Source of the DNA: an uncultured Flavobacteriales bacterium | GTDB taxonomy: Bacteria > Bacteroidota > Bacteroidia > Flavobacteriales_D > Crocinitomicaceae | DNA length: 64,000 bases | Direction of reading: 5' to 3' | NCBI GenBank assembly: GCA_943789205.1 | Contig: CALSTG010000002.1 | Span: 186,001-250,000, forward strand | Part shown: positions 44,816 through 54,415 of the stretch, in pieces | Numbering within the stretch: the stretch's first letter is position 1 | How the letters are laid out: the number at the start of each line of letters is the position of its first letter | The notes under the pieces: generated by a model | What the model was told of the DNA's origin: nothing | Seen by the model: only the letters and a program-made list of their open reading frames with translations | The model's database searches: none | Program-made: the position numbers and the translations under genes

Positions 44816-46930
44816 TTAAAACTGTATTAATTTACCATCTGAAAGCCGAAAATAGCTAATCTTATTTTTTAATGAAAGCAATAAATGCCCCTCGTCTACA
44901 GGCTGAATTTTTTCATACCCGGCTTGACTTGTCACCTTGCCATTAATATCACATATATAGCTTAAATCATCTCCACATGGAAGTACAACAAAGTAATCAT
45001 TAAACCTTTTAATCGATCTTTGATTGGGTGATAATAGTACCTTAAATTGATTATTCATTACACCATACTTACCTTCCTGTTTGAATAGAACCATTCCCAT
45101 TCCCAAGGCATCTAATGATTCATAAACACCAGAATTAACAGTGTCCGATATCATCGAGAATATTGACCAGTCTTCACCATTCTTATACCCGTAAAGACCA
45201 CCTAAATATATCAATTGCTCATACTGGGGTTCTACCATAAACGCTCCAGAGGTATCTATGACACCGTAGGCACCGTCTTTCTTTACAATTGCAAATCCAT
45301 TGTTAAAACACCCCTGATGAGATACTCCATTAAAATATTCAAAATCCGAATCAAATATTTTTTGACCCTTCGCATCCAAATAATTTACTTTTCCTTCTTC
45401 AGTGGTTGCAATAGCAAATCCTTCTTTCACTGGAGAAACATCAGTATAAATAAGATCCCTTAACAATGCTCCATTGAAATCTAATAATTTTAATGAGTTT
45501 TTATATTCAGCAAGACAAACTCCCTTTGAATATGGTGTTAAATCGTCATAAACAGTTGGAATACACATCGCTAATTTAAAGTCGGAGCTATCTTTAAATA
45601 ACCCCACATAAGAACCATACCATAGCTTATAGAAACCTTTCTCAAAGACTTCCATATCTGTGCATTGAACATCTATATTCGTCTTTGAATTGCTATTGAA
45701 AATCTCAATGGTATCTGTTAAATACAACGCGTAAAAATCTTTATTGACCTCTAAAACGTCTGAATACTTCAGTGCATGCCGTATTGAACCATCTCTATTT
45801 AAAACACCATACAATCCATTTTTAGCCACCAATATGGACGCATTATCTAAAAGCGTAACTTCTTCATATTCGTATGGAACAATAACCACACCTCTCTTAT
45901 CAATCACACCATATAAGCCATCTGACCCCATAACTGCCATACCTTGCTTAAAAAATGTAGGTTCATGAAACCAATTTCGTTTTTGAATTATCCAATCACC
46001 ATTTTCATTACGATACCCATAATCTTGTTCATTTTTGAGGGTATCCTGAAATGGATACAAATTCATGTTCGCGAGTTTTAAATCTACATCTAATCTATTT
46101 TTGTCCGGAAAATCAGGATGACTTTTTGCAAATTCAGGGAGTAAACTAGGCTGATAATAATTGGTTTCTAGCATATAAAGATTTTGCCATGCAACATTGA
46201 CATTTCGATTCTCAGGATATTTTTCAATAAATGAAGCGTAATCACGATTTCTATCAAAAAGAGCAAATAAACTATCCTGTATTGGTTCTGAGTACCTGTT
46301 TTCAGGATGAGCTTCAATAAAAGATTCCCATTCTTCCTCTGTACCCTCTTTTACATAGGCATTGAGTTGAAATTGGTCATGAAGTGCATCTAATTTTGAT
46401 TTAAAAGGTGAATCAGGATGCACTTCTAGGAGTAATTTGATATCAGCACTAGATTTATTCTCAACAGCCCTAACATATAAAAGTGAATCTCGATAATATT
46501 TAATTTGTTCAAAATGATAGTTCCAGGGTTGAGTGCTCATCAAAAAGTCAAAGCAGTCAGCATCATTTATTTCTTTACAGCGCTCATAAAACAAAGTAGC
46601 CAATCTTTCCTTCATTTCAAGAACCGAAACCTTACTCACCCCTACTTTATTTAATTTAAGCTTCATCTTTGATGGTATAGACTCCCAATTATTTTCAGCA
46701 ATCAATAAATACTTTAGAGAGGAGTCGATATCACGAAAGGAAGGCTCAAGGAAACATGAAGCCATTCCGACAGCTGCTGCTGCGGGATACCTCTTTACTT
46801 TTTTTGAAAACCCTTTGTGTGCAGAATACAAATCTTTTTGTGCCAAACGTGCAAAAGACTTACCTATAGATTGAGCATTTATCACAGAGGATAAGACTAG
46901 TGAATAAAAGATAAAGAAAAGGATTTTCAT
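44816..46930 (-). CDS. Exported WG-repeat protein
   Basis: 704 residues from the ATG at 46930, which starts a clear signal peptide (ILFFIFYSLVL, cut near VINAQ). The N-terminal 270 residues are helical and TPR-like. From about residue 320 there are repeated WG motifs (GYRNENGDWIIQ, GLYGVIDKRGVVIVPYEYEEV, GLYGVLNRDG, GAYGVIDTSGAFMVEPQYEQL, GKYGVMNNQFKVL). WG repeats form beta structures of unknown function, common in exported Bacteroidota proteins. The frame extends 6 codons further upstream. It stands between nadE and the TonB-like gene. Confidence 0.85.
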   Translation of the reverse strand: MKILFFIFYSLVLSSVINAQSIGKSFARLAQKDLYSAHKGFSKKVKRYPAAAAVGMASCFLEPSFRDIDSSLKYLLIAENNWESIPSKMKLKLNKVGVSKVSVLEMKERLATLFYERCKEINDADCFDFLMSTQPWNYHFEQIKYYRDSLLYVRAVENKSSADIKLLLEVHPDSPFKSKLDALHDQFQLNAYVKEGTEEEWESFIEAHPENRYSEPIQDSLFALFDRNRDYASFIEKYPENRNVNVAWQNLYMLETNYYQPSLLPEFAKSHPDFPDKNRLDVDLKLANMNLYPFQDTLKNEQDYGYRNENGDWIIQKRNWFHEPTFFKQGMAVMGSDGLYGVIDKRGVVIVPYEYEEVTLLDNASILVAKNGLYGVLNRDGSIRHALKYSDVLEVNKDFYALYLTDTIEIFNSNSKTNIDVQCTDMEVFEKGFYKLWYGSYVGLFKDSSDFKLAMCIPTVYDDLTPYSKGVCLAEYKNSLKLLDFNGALLRDLIYTDVSPVKEGFAIATTEEGKVNYLDAKGQKIFDSDFEYFNGVSHQGCFNNGFAIVKKDGAYGVIDTSGAFMVEPQYEQLIYLGGLYGYKNGEDWSIFSMISDTVNSGVYESLDALGMGMVLFKQEGKYGVMNNQFKVLLSPNQRSIKRFNDYFVVLPCGDDLSYICDINGKVTSQAGYEKIQPVDEGHLLLSLKNKISYFRLSDGKLIQF

Positions 46931-46964
46931 CACTCTTAAAAATAACAATAATTATACCTAAAAT

Positions 46965-47735
46965 TTATGGCTTTAGCTCATTAGGGATTTTACACACTGG
47001 GATAGGTTCCATTTTGTGCTTGTTCGCTCTATGAAATCTTCTGTATATGGCTAAAACCTTTTTTTGTCTTTGATCCAACACATCCTCATTTCCAACGAAA
47101 TCCATTGCCCATTCAAGCTCGGCATAAGTCGCACCTATCTGGTCTTCATCTTTTCTACCATCACCCCACAAACCATCAGTAGGCGCAGCACTTTGAATTC
47201 CATCAATAACATTTAAAAACTTAGCCAACGCAAAAACCTCTGTCTTATTCAAATCGGCAATTGGACTTAAATCAACCCCCCCGTCACCATATTTAGTATA
47301 GAATCCGATACCAAAATCTTCAACCTTATTCCCGGTTCCGGCTACCAATAAGTCATTTGCTTGACCAACTGCATATAAAGTCATCATTCGCAGCCTGGCG
47401 CGACTATTTGCCAATGATAAGCCATTTGACCCAATATCAAAAGGCATCGTGCTTTCAAAAGATTCAAAAACAGAAGTCAAATTAAGTTCGTAACTAGAAA
47501 TATTGGCATATCTATTTTTCAAATTTGCGATATGTGCCTCCGCTAAATCAAACTCTTGAGAATTTTGACGAATAGGCATATTGACAAGTACCACATTCTT
47601 GCCAGTCTCTGCACAAAGCATTGAGGTTACCGCAGAATCAATACCACCGGAAACTCCTACTATAAAACCAGACATTCCTGAATGATCGCAATACGCATTT
47701 AACCAAGATACAATGTGTGCTTTTACTTTATTCAA
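46965..47735 (-). CDS. nadE: NAD+ synthase (ammonia-dependent)
   Basis: 256 residues. It amidates nicotinic acid adenine dinucleotide to NAD+. The PP-loop ATP motif GVSGGIDSAVTS and the KVEDFGIGFYTKYGDGGVD and later KDEDQIGATY segments are conserved. No glutaminase domain is present. The start is a TTG at 47735: the next in-frame Met is at residue 20, inside the first conserved helix. In Flavobacteria nadE often neighbours gldB and gldC, as it does here after one intervening gene. Confidence 0.95.
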   Translation of the reverse strand: MNKVKAHIVSWLNAYCDHSGMSGFIVGVSGGIDSAVTSMLCAETGKNVVLVNMPIRQNSQEFDLAEAHIANLKNRYANISSYELNLTSVFESFESTMPFDIGSNGLSLANSRARLRMMTLYAVGQANDLLVAGTGNKVEDFGIGFYTKYGDGGVDLSPIADLNKTEVFALAKFLNVIDGIQSAAPTDGLWGDGRKDEDQIGATYAELEWAMDFVGNEDVLDQRQKKVLAIYRRFHRANKHKMEPIPVCKIPNELKP

Positions 47736-47746
47736 TGGTTAGTTAC

Positions 47747-48578
47747 TTAAAAAAGAATAGATAACTTGAATATGAGCTGATTTTGACGCGCAGATGCCGA
47801 AAAATACTCTTTATTTGGAGGGAAAATTAATTCAGTTCCAATATTGTACATGCTTTTATTCTCATCCTTGCGATCTAAAAAATACGGAGTTATGCCATAG
47901 TAATAACCTGCCTCAAGCACTAAGCAAGTAGATCCGACAAAGTTCCACTCAGCACCAGCCGTCAATCCTATACTACCATTATATAAGAACATTTCTCCAG
48001 GAGAACTCATCAGAGTAGTAGAAATTGCTTCACCATTTGGAATACCCAAAGTCGTTTGAATTCCATCATCAGCAATGCTATGGGTCAATAAAAATGAATT
48101 TCTAAGACCGAATTTTCCAAAATATCTAAAATCACCTATGAAATTCGTTCTGAATAAAAGCATTAACGGTATCGTCAATTTGGTTGTTGATACGTTTCTT
48201 GAAAGCAATTGCATTGTTTCAAATGAACTTGCGGCAGATGCTTCTTCATTTGTCAAAACAACATCGTCTTGCAAATAGTCAACAAAAGTATACCCTGAAG
48301 TATTTGGGACTGTACACATTTTTACCAAAATCAAACTCTAGACCAGTTGCAATCGCTAAGTTTTGAGAAGACTTTAAAGCAGAGTGAACATTCAATCCAA
48401 TACTTAACAGAGAACCTCCTCCATTTGCTTCTATTTTATTTGAACTTGGAGATAACCAATTCGCACCTGCATTAAAGGTTAACCCTGCTTGAATTTTCTT
48501 ATCTGCAGCACTTTGGGCAATACTTAAAGAAGGCAGTATAAAGAAAAAGAATAAAAGGCTTTTAAAAATGTTTTTCAT
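47747..48578 (-). pseudogene. Outer-membrane beta-barrel protein gene with a frameshift
   Basis: Two overlapping minus-strand frames together make one exported barrel protein. The first (ATG 48578) has a signal peptide (cut near SLSIAQ) and beta strands through LEFDFGKN. It then runs into a stop. The second frame continues with SGYTFVDYLQDD and strands to a terminal aromatic-rich segment (QLIFKLSILF). The shift is one extra base, most simply in the CCC at 48306-48308 (plus strand GGG) or the A5 run at 48319-48323 (plus strand T5). Merged, the protein would be about 276 residues of the PorT-like/porin-family size class. It could be a real mutation or a homopolymer error. Confidence 0.75.
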
Positions 48579-48608
48579 AATAGGAAGTAATGATAAATGA
48601 GTATTGGT

Positions 48609-48626
48609 TACTTTTGAACAAAAATA
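48609..48626. promoter_or_regulatory. Overlapping divergent promoters for gldB and the barrel gene
   Basis: Plus strand TACTTTTG at 48609-48616 is placed for gldB (31 bases before the ATG at 48648). Minus strand TATTTTTG at 48619-48626 is placed for the barrel gene (40 bases before its ATG). Both match TAnnTTTG exactly and lie side by side in a 69-base gap. Confidence 0.5.
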
Positions 48627-48647
48627 AACAATATCGTGACGCTCCAC

Positions 48648-49670
48648 ATGAAAAAAAAGATAATTTATCTGAGTTTAATTTTGATTATAGTCGCGGCTTT
48701 TGTGTATTTAAGCATGGGTAAATACTCAAATTCACCACTGGATGCCCAAGAAAATCATACAAATATAAAATTTGAATTCATAACGGTTAAAAAACTGATT
48801 GAAACCAATCCCAGTCTTGCGACTATAAATAAGAACTACCCAAAAATAACCCCAGAACTCCTAGAATACAGCTATGGAATTTCGTTAAATAATGACTCAA
48901 TACTTAGTGTTGGCCTCAGGAAATTCGGAGAACAGGAATATGTTATAAAAATTGAAGAAGAGCTATCCAAAAGGGCTAAGAAACTAGAAGCGCATCAACT
49001 TAGAATTCATCGTGGATTTAACAGGCTGAACAATACTTTTGAAGCACTTGAGATTCCGAAAGAAATTGTATTTGCCAATTCAAACTTCAGCTTTAACGCG
49101 TCTTGCTACGACAACTCCATAGTTGTTGGTCTTGAGCGCTACATTGGTGGTAACCACCCAATCATAACGGAAACATTAAGTCCAAAAGATTTTCCTGAGT
49201 GGATTAAAAACGGCATGAACGAAAGGTTTATGGATAGAGATGTATTATCGGCATGGATCTCAACTTATCTTATCAAAGAAACGTCAGGATATCACATTGC
49301 CGAAATGATCCGCTGGGGCAAAATTCATTTAATCACTGAAATGTGCCTCCGTATTGACAACAAAGACATCAGCCCCGACGAGGTCTTAAGATGGTCAAAG
49401 GAACAATATGATTGGGCTGTAAAAAATGAAAAGAAGTTCTATAAATACCTCATGGATGAAAACCTCTTATTTGATAGCAACGAAAAAAATAGAGCCTACC
49501 TCTTAAACAATGGACCTTATACTATTGGTCTGCCCGATGAGAGCCCGGATAGAATGGGTCAATTTTTAGGATATCAAATTGTTAGAAACTATGTACACAA
49601 TGAAAATATTACTCTTGGTGAGCTACCAAATTTAAAATACAACACGATACTCAAATCATATCAACCCTAA
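48648..49670 (+). CDS. gldB: Gliding motility protein GldB (without lipobox)
   Basis: 340 residues from the ATG at 48648. The GldB family ending is clear: LLNNGPYTIGLPDESPD then GQFLGYQIVRNYV. GldB in Flavobacterium is a lipoprotein needed for gliding, together with the T9SS. Here the N-terminus is KKKIIYLSLILIIVAAFVYLS with no cysteine near the end of the hydrophobic stretch, so it is probably membrane-anchored instead of lipidated. A GTG at 48636 is an alternative start but does not add a cysteine. gldC follows 8 bases later, and nadE is nearby as in other Flavobacteria. Confidence 0.88.
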   Translation: MKKKIIYLSLILIIVAAFVYLSMGKYSNSPLDAQENHTNIKFEFITVKKLIETNPSLATINKNYPKITPELLEYSYGISLNNDSILSVGLRKFGEQEYVIKIEEELSKRAKKLEAHQLRIHRGFNRLNNTFEALEIPKEIVFANSNFSFNASCYDNSIVVGLERYIGGNHPIITETLSPKDFPEWIKNGMNERFMDRDVLSAWISTYLIKETSGYHIAEMIRWGKIHLITEMCLRIDNKDISPDEVLRWSKEQYDWAVKNEKKFYKYLMDENLLFDSNEKNRAYLLNNGPYTIGLPDESPDRMGQFLGYQIVRNYVHNENITLGELPNLKYNTILKSYQP

Positions 49671-49678
49671 TCGAAAAT

Positions 49679-50008
49679 ATGAAAACATCTGAAATTAAAA
49701 TCTCTGTCGGATTGAATGAGAATAACCTACCTACAAAAATCAATTGGAGTGCCGAGGATGGTAAAGTTAATAATGAGCAAGCCGCTGCTTTCCTCCTTTC
49801 AATGTGGGACCCCAAAGAAAAAAATACAATGAAAATTGACTTGTGGACAAAGGACATGTCTATTGAAGAAATGAAACAGTTCTTTCATCAATCCTTACTT
49901 TCCATGGCAGATACTTTTGAAAAAGCAACGGGTGAGCATTTAATTTGTGAGGACCTTCGTGATTACTGTATGCACTTTGCAGAAAAAATGGAAATTTTGC
50001 CTGAATGA
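49679..50008 (+). CDS. gldC: Gliding motility protein GldC
   Basis: 109 residues, the usual GldC length, with the family pattern SEIKISVGLNENNLPTKINW and a helical C-terminal half (FHQSLLSMADTFEKATG). GldC is a soluble protein that supports GldB function in gliding. It follows gldB directly and its stop overlaps the next gene by 4 bases. Confidence 0.93.
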   Translation: MKTSEIKISVGLNENNLPTKINWSAEDGKVNNEQAAAFLLSMWDPKEKNTMKIDLWTKDMSIEEMKQFFHQSLLSMADTFEKATGEHLICEDLRDYCMHFAEKMEILPE

Positions 50009-50796
50009 AAATTACCCTCTCCAAAATGAAAACAAAGCTTCAGGAGCCTATAGAATACATACTAAAGACTCCAGATACTTCGATTTCTATGAATGGACTA
50101 TTGAATAAAAAAATAAGTCTTCAATGGAATGGTATTATTAGCTGTCGGAAATGCGATAAGAGGACAAAAAAATCTTTTGGTGAAGGTTTTTGTTACAATT
50201 GTTTTATTTCGGCACCTGAGGCGAGTCCTTGCATTTTGAAACCTGAGCTTTGTGAGGCACACCTTGGTAAGGGCAGAGATATCGAATATGAAGAAAAAAA
50301 TCACAATCAACCTCATATTGTTTACTTAGCCGCTACGGACAAAGTAAAAGTTGGCGTAACAAGAGAAACACAGGTACCTACAAGATGGATTGATCAAGGC
50401 GCACACCAAACGATTATTATAGCAAGAACTCCGAACCGATATCTTGCTGGAGTAATAGAGGTTGCTCTAAAAGCTGTTTACTCGGATAAAACGAATTGGC
50501 GCTCAATGCTAAAAAATATAATTAATGACAGTATTGATCTCGAAGAAGAAAAATGGTCATGTTGTGATATGCTTCCTACGGACCTTCAGCAATATTTTAC
50601 AGAAGACGATTCTATTCTGACACTAAAATTCCCTTCAAAGGATTACCCTGAGAAAATTCAGTCATTAAATTTACTAAAACAAGCCTTTTTTGAAGGCATT
50701 CTAACGGGAATAAAAGGTCAATACCTTATTTTTGACAATGAAACAGTCTTCAATGTACGACGACATACTAGTTTTGAAATTGAATTAGATTATTAA
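50005..50796 (+). CDS. DUF2797-family protein
   Basis: 263 residues matching the DUF2797 layout: an N-terminal segment, two CxxC pairs (CRKC and CYNC) that probably bind a metal, then a conserved HIVYLAATDKVKVGVTRETQVPTRW region resembling a GIY-YIG-like start (YLA, then KVGVT). Function is unknown; a nuclease-related role is sometimes suggested because of the GIY-YIG-like pattern. Starts in the gldC stop (ATGA) and abuts the GtrA gene, so gldB-gldC-DUF2797-gtrA is one likely transcript. Confidence 0.8.
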   Translation: MKITLSKMKTKLQEPIEYILKTPDTSISMNGLLNKKISLQWNGIISCRKCDKRTKKSFGEGFCYNCFISAPEASPCILKPELCEAHLGKGRDIEYEEKNHNQPHIVYLAATDKVKVGVTRETQVPTRWIDQGAHQTIIIARTPNRYLAGVIEVALKAVYSDKTNWRSMLKNIINDSIDLEEEKWSCCDMLPTDLQQYFTEDDSILTLKFPSKDYPEKIQSLNLLKQAFFEGILTGIKGQYLIFDNETVFNVRRHTSFEIELDY

Positions 50797-51267
50797 ATGA
50801 GCGAGCTAATTAGGCGTTTTTTGGACATTTTCTACCCTATTGTCTCAAAAATATTCGACAAGACTACTTACTATTATGCGGCCTGTGGTGCTGCCAATCT
50901 CGTTTTGAGTTGGGTACTCTTCTTTTTGTTTTATCAATTCGTTTTTCAACAAAAACTTTGGTATGTAAGCCATATAGATTTTGTTTTTACATCATATACG
51001 CTTAGTGCTTTTACTTGCTTTATCATTTCTTTTTGTGTAGGCTTCTTACTTATGAAATATGTCGTATTTGTGCAAAGTGAACTTAAAGGGCGTATTCAGC
51101 TTTTTAGATATGGCTTAAGTGCTGTAATCACAAGTACAGCGAATTGGCTTCTACTCAAAACCTTGGTTGAACTTTTTTACTTTTATCCGTCAATTGCAAA
51201 TGTACTTTCAACATGTATAGTTGTTGTGATAAGTTATTTGATACAACGTAATTTTACTTTCAAATAA
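50797..51267 (+). CDS. GtrA-family membrane protein
   Basis: 156 residues with four hydrophobic segments (about 24-45, 60-84, 102-122 and 132-151) and the GtrA family ending VISYLIQRNFTFK. GtrA-type proteins are thought to flip polyprenyl-linked sugars across the inner membrane for surface-glycan decoration. A glycosyltransferase gene lies directly downstream in convergent orientation, 8 bases apart. Confidence 0.9.
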   Translation: MSELIRRFLDIFYPIVSKIFDKTTYYYAACGAANLVLSWVLFFLFYQFVFQQKLWYVSHIDFVFTSYTLSAFTCFIISFCVGFLLMKYVVFVQSELKGRIQLFRYGLSAVITSTANWLLLKTLVELFYFYPSIANVLSTCIVVVISYLIQRNFTFK

Positions 51268-51275
51268 AATATATA

Positions 51276-52439
51276 TCAAAGTATAGATTCATAAACTTTC
51301 AGGAATTTATGTCCTACGGATTGATAACCGAAATGTTCTAGTGCATATGCACGAATTTCTTTTGCATCAAAATTAAGCTCCCCCTTCAAAAAATCTTCAA
51401 TATTTTTAGACAAAGCATCCTCGTCTCTTGGGTTTACAAGAGCACCAAACTCAGGGAGAACATGTTCTGGGATACCGTTAACATTTGATGAGATAATTGG
51501 TTTGCCAGACATCATAGACTCGGCTATTACGCATGGGAAATTCTCATAATTACTAAACATTAAAAGACCATGACTAGAACCAATCATATCTGCTATTTCA
51601 ATGGTAGTTTTTGTTGCATGGAAAGAGATTATGTCTCCACCACCTAAATGATCATGTAAAACTTTGGCATACTCAATGTCACCGTCAGATACAATGTCCA
51701 AATGTATTGTAAAACCTTTTGCTGAAAGACCGTGTATCACCTTAATCATTCCTGTTAAGTTCTTAATACTATCTACCCCAGTGGAAATGTGAATCAATCG
51801 AGATGGTTTTTCTTCAATCGATTCAGATGCTTTGAAAAGTTTTTCATCAACAACGTTGCAGATAATTTCAAATCGCTTTTTACCCGATAATTTCTCCAAA
51901 CTACCTTTGAGATTACGACTAACGGGCATGAGAACAGAAGCATTTTTAAGTATTACAGCGCATAGCTTCATAATGGGTTTTGGATAAGCATGTGAGCTAT
52001 CAACATGAAAGCCACTTGAATTCTCGGTAACGACATATGGGATAGAATGTCTTAACTTTAACCATAACGCCCATATCCCGAGAGGATAAACGATATTAAG
52101 GTGGACAATATCGGGCTTGCCTATCAGCGCTTTCACCTTAGCATACCCTAATCGAAAGGCCTTCCGGTGAGAAAGAAAATTCACTATGCGCCTGTATGGA
52201 GCAAAACCAAGTACCTTTTTTGGATAATAAACAATGATTTCTTGTAATTGATTTCGCTGATTTGTAACCAATCGAATGGCTTTTTCTTGAGACGAGGGAA
52301 AAACAGAAAGTGCAACCGCCTGATTATTAATAGCGATCGTATCTGCATGTTTCTGAACAAAATTACCCAAAGTAGGATTGGTATCGTTCGGATACCATGA
52401 GCATAATGTCAATATTTTTAAAGACGAAGGTGTGGTCAA
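51276..52439 (-). CDS. GT4-type glycosyltransferase
   Basis: 387 residues. The N-terminal acceptor domain begins LKILTLCSWYPND, and the C-terminal GT-B nucleotide-sugar domain has ISTGVDSIKNL, VIAESMMSGKPIISSNVNG (EX7E-like glutamate) and LVNPRDEDAL near the end. It transfers a sugar from a nucleotide donor in surface polysaccharide synthesis; donor unknown. The start is a TTG 2 bases after the cysteine desulfurase stop codon, with no ATG upstream in frame. Confidence 0.88.
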   Translation of the reverse strand: MTTPSSLKILTLCSWYPNDTNPTLGNFVQKHADTIAINNQAVALSVFPSSQEKAIRLVTNQRNQLQEIIVYYPKKVLGFAPYRRIVNFLSHRKAFRLGYAKVKALIGKPDIVHLNIVYPLGIWALWLKLRHSIPYVVTENSSGFHVDSSHAYPKPIMKLCAVILKNASVLMPVSRNLKGSLEKLSGKKRFEIICNVVDEKLFKASESIEEKPSRLIHISTGVDSIKNLTGMIKVIHGLSAKGFTIHLDIVSDGDIEYAKVLHDHLGGGDIISFHATKTTIEIADMIGSSHGLLMFSNYENFPCVIAESMMSGKPIISSNVNGIPEHVLPEFGALVNPRDEDALSKNIEDFLKGELNFDAKEIRAYALEHFGYQSVGHKFLKVYESIL

Positions 52440-52441
52440 AA

Positions 52442-53584
52442 TTAAACGATATTGTTCTTAAAGATTGAAGCTACCTCATGAACGGCGTAATCAATTTCTT
52501 CACGAGTTGTATATCTTGAAAATGAAAAACGTGTATTTGGCCTCTTAGCGTTTGCGCCTATACCCTCTAAAACGTGAGAACCTTTAGTTGATCCTGACGA
52601 ACAAGCACTGCCTCCACTTGCAGCAATTCCTTTAAGATCCAATGTAAACAAAAGCATGCTCGCCTTTTCTGTTTCAGGAAAATCAACATTAAGCACTGTA
52701 TAAAGTGACTTTTCCAGTGAAGTCTCTCCATGAAACTTCACATTAGGAATCCTACGCTTAAATGCATCAATCATATACTGTTTCAACTCAAAAACTTGCT
52801 GCTGATGCTCCTCAAGATCACCATATGCTAAATCGAATGCTTTGGACAAACCAACAATACCATGAATATTTTCTGTACCCCCTCTCAAACCGCGTTCTTG
52901 GGCACCACCATGAATAAAGGCAGAAGTCTTTACACGATTGTTTACGTAGAGAAAACCAATACCTTTTGGACCATGGAATTTATGGGCCGCACAGGTCAAA
53001 AAATCTATATCTAAAGCCTTAAGATCAAATGCATAGTGCCCCATGGTTTGTACCGTATCTGAGTGAAAAAAGGCACCATACTTCCTGCATTGTTTTGATA
53101 CCTCCTGAATGGGAAGCAATGTACCAATCTCATTATTGGCATGCATTAAAGTAACTAAAGTCTTTTTAGATGAATCACTTAAAATATGTTCTAAATGATT
53201 CAAATCAATATTCCCTTTATGGTCAACATCAACCAAAACAAGCTCGATAGCAAATTTGTCTTGAATATTCGTTGCTGTATGTCCTACTGCATGATGTTCA
53301 ATAGCACTCGTTACAATTCGAGTAACACCTAATTCTGAAACAGAGGTAAACATTGCCATATTATCTGCTTCAGTACCTCCTGAAGTAAAAATTATTTCAG
53401 CGGGTTTACAATTCAGATAATGTGCTATATTTCGACGAGATTTCTCTATGATGGCCTTTGAACCTCTACCAAAAAAATGTGTACTAGAAGGATTGCCAAA
53501 ATCATTCTTTAATATCGGAACCATAGCTTCAAAAACCTCAGGTGCGACAGAGGTTGTCGCGGCATTATCGAGATAAACTTTCAT
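52442..53584 (-). CDS. Cysteine desulfurase (NifS/IscS family)
   Basis: PLP enzyme of 380 residues that takes sulfur from cysteine as a persulfide for Fe-S clusters and thio-cofactors. Present are VYLDNAATT at the start, the HH pair in SAIEHHAVG, the PLP lysine in TCAAHKFHGPKG and the active-site cysteine loop ASGGSACSSGS. No scaffold or other isc/suf gene is adjacent, so its specific role (general or tRNA thiolation) is open. Confidence 0.94.
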   Translation of the reverse strand: MKVYLDNAATTSVAPEVFEAMVPILKNDFGNPSSTHFFGRGSKAIIEKSRRNIAHYLNCKPAEIIFTSGGTEADNMAMFTSVSELGVTRIVTSAIEHHAVGHTATNIQDKFAIELVLVDVDHKGNIDLNHLEHILSDSSKKTLVTLMHANNEIGTLLPIQEVSKQCRKYGAFFHSDTVQTMGHYAFDLKALDIDFLTCAAHKFHGPKGIGFLYVNNRVKTSAFIHGGAQERGLRGGTENIHGIVGLSKAFDLAYGDLEEHQQQVFELKQYMIDAFKRRIPNVKFHGETSLEKSLYTVLNVDFPETEKASMLLFTLDLKGIAASGGSACSSGSTKGSHVLEGIGANAKRPNTRFSFSRYTTREEIDYAVHEVASIFKNNIV

Positions 53585-53683
53585 CCTTACAACTTTTGAC
53601 GAAGTTAATAAATTTAAAACAAATTATTTTCCGAATTTGGCGGTTTTAACTCCTAAAAAATCTATTCTTAGTACTTTTAAATA

Positions 53684-54415
53684 ATGTTTAAAGGTAAAAT
53701 CTTTTTTTTCATTCTGACTTCTTTACTTTTCTTCCAAAATTCATCCTATGGACAGTTTTGGCTTGACGTTGCTGCAGGTGGGTCTTTAGGATCCGGAATC
53801 ATTAGTAATTTAGATATCTATAACGATTCCAAAATAGACATCGCACCAAAAATATCATCAAATGCATTCCTTAAAATTGGAGCGAATATTAATGAAACAG
53901 AATCCATTGTACTAGACTTTGGAATCTCTAGTCGGAATTTTCAACTTAACCAAAAAAACCTGCCAAATATATCGGGAAATCAACTACTCACATTTGGTTA
54001 CAATTCGATTAGGATTTTACCTATGTACAGACATACCAAAGAAGGTTCCTATATAGAGATTGGTCCTGAGTTTGGTTTTTTACAAACTCAATATTTCCGT
54101 GATGCTTCAACCCCTTCCTTGAACGATAATATTTTTTTTAAAGCACAAATGATGCGTGCTGCAATTGGTTTTGGAGGATATATTCTAGGCAATGAAAGAG
54201 TGACGATCGTTTCTGGTTTAAGAATTCTTTATGACCTCGGTGATCTTAGAAGTAAACAAGCTATGGATAACCAATATCCTTATCATAATTACGAGAACCT
54301 GTCAAATAAACCTTTTCAAGCATTTGACTTCCAATTATGCTTAGAGCTTAATGTTTCACTCGGTTTTTTGGTGAGGAAATCATGCGGAAAACGAACCTTA
54401 ATGTTTCATTGGTAG
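53684..54415 (+). CDS. Outer-membrane beta-barrel (porin-family) protein
   Basis: 243 residues: signal peptide (cut near NSSYGQ), then alternating beta strands such as DIAPKISSNAFLKIGANI, YIEIGPEFGFLQTQY and FDFQLCLELNVSLGFL. The pattern is that of a small outer-membrane barrel, similar in length to PorT-type or OmpW-like Bacteroidota proteins, but no specific family can be named. The last 18 bases overlap the convergent rimO gene. Confidence 0.72.
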   Translation: MFKGKIFFFILTSLLFFQNSSYGQFWLDVAAGGSLGSGIISNLDIYNDSKIDIAPKISSNAFLKIGANINETESIVLDFGISSRNFQLNQKNLPNISGNQLLTFGYNSIRILPMYRHTKEGSYIEIGPEFGFLQTQYFRDASTPSLNDNIFFKAQMMRAAIGFGGYILGNERVTIVSGLRILYDLGDLRSKQAMDNQYPYHNYENLSNKPFQAFDFQLCLELNVSLGFLVRKSCGKRTLMFHW

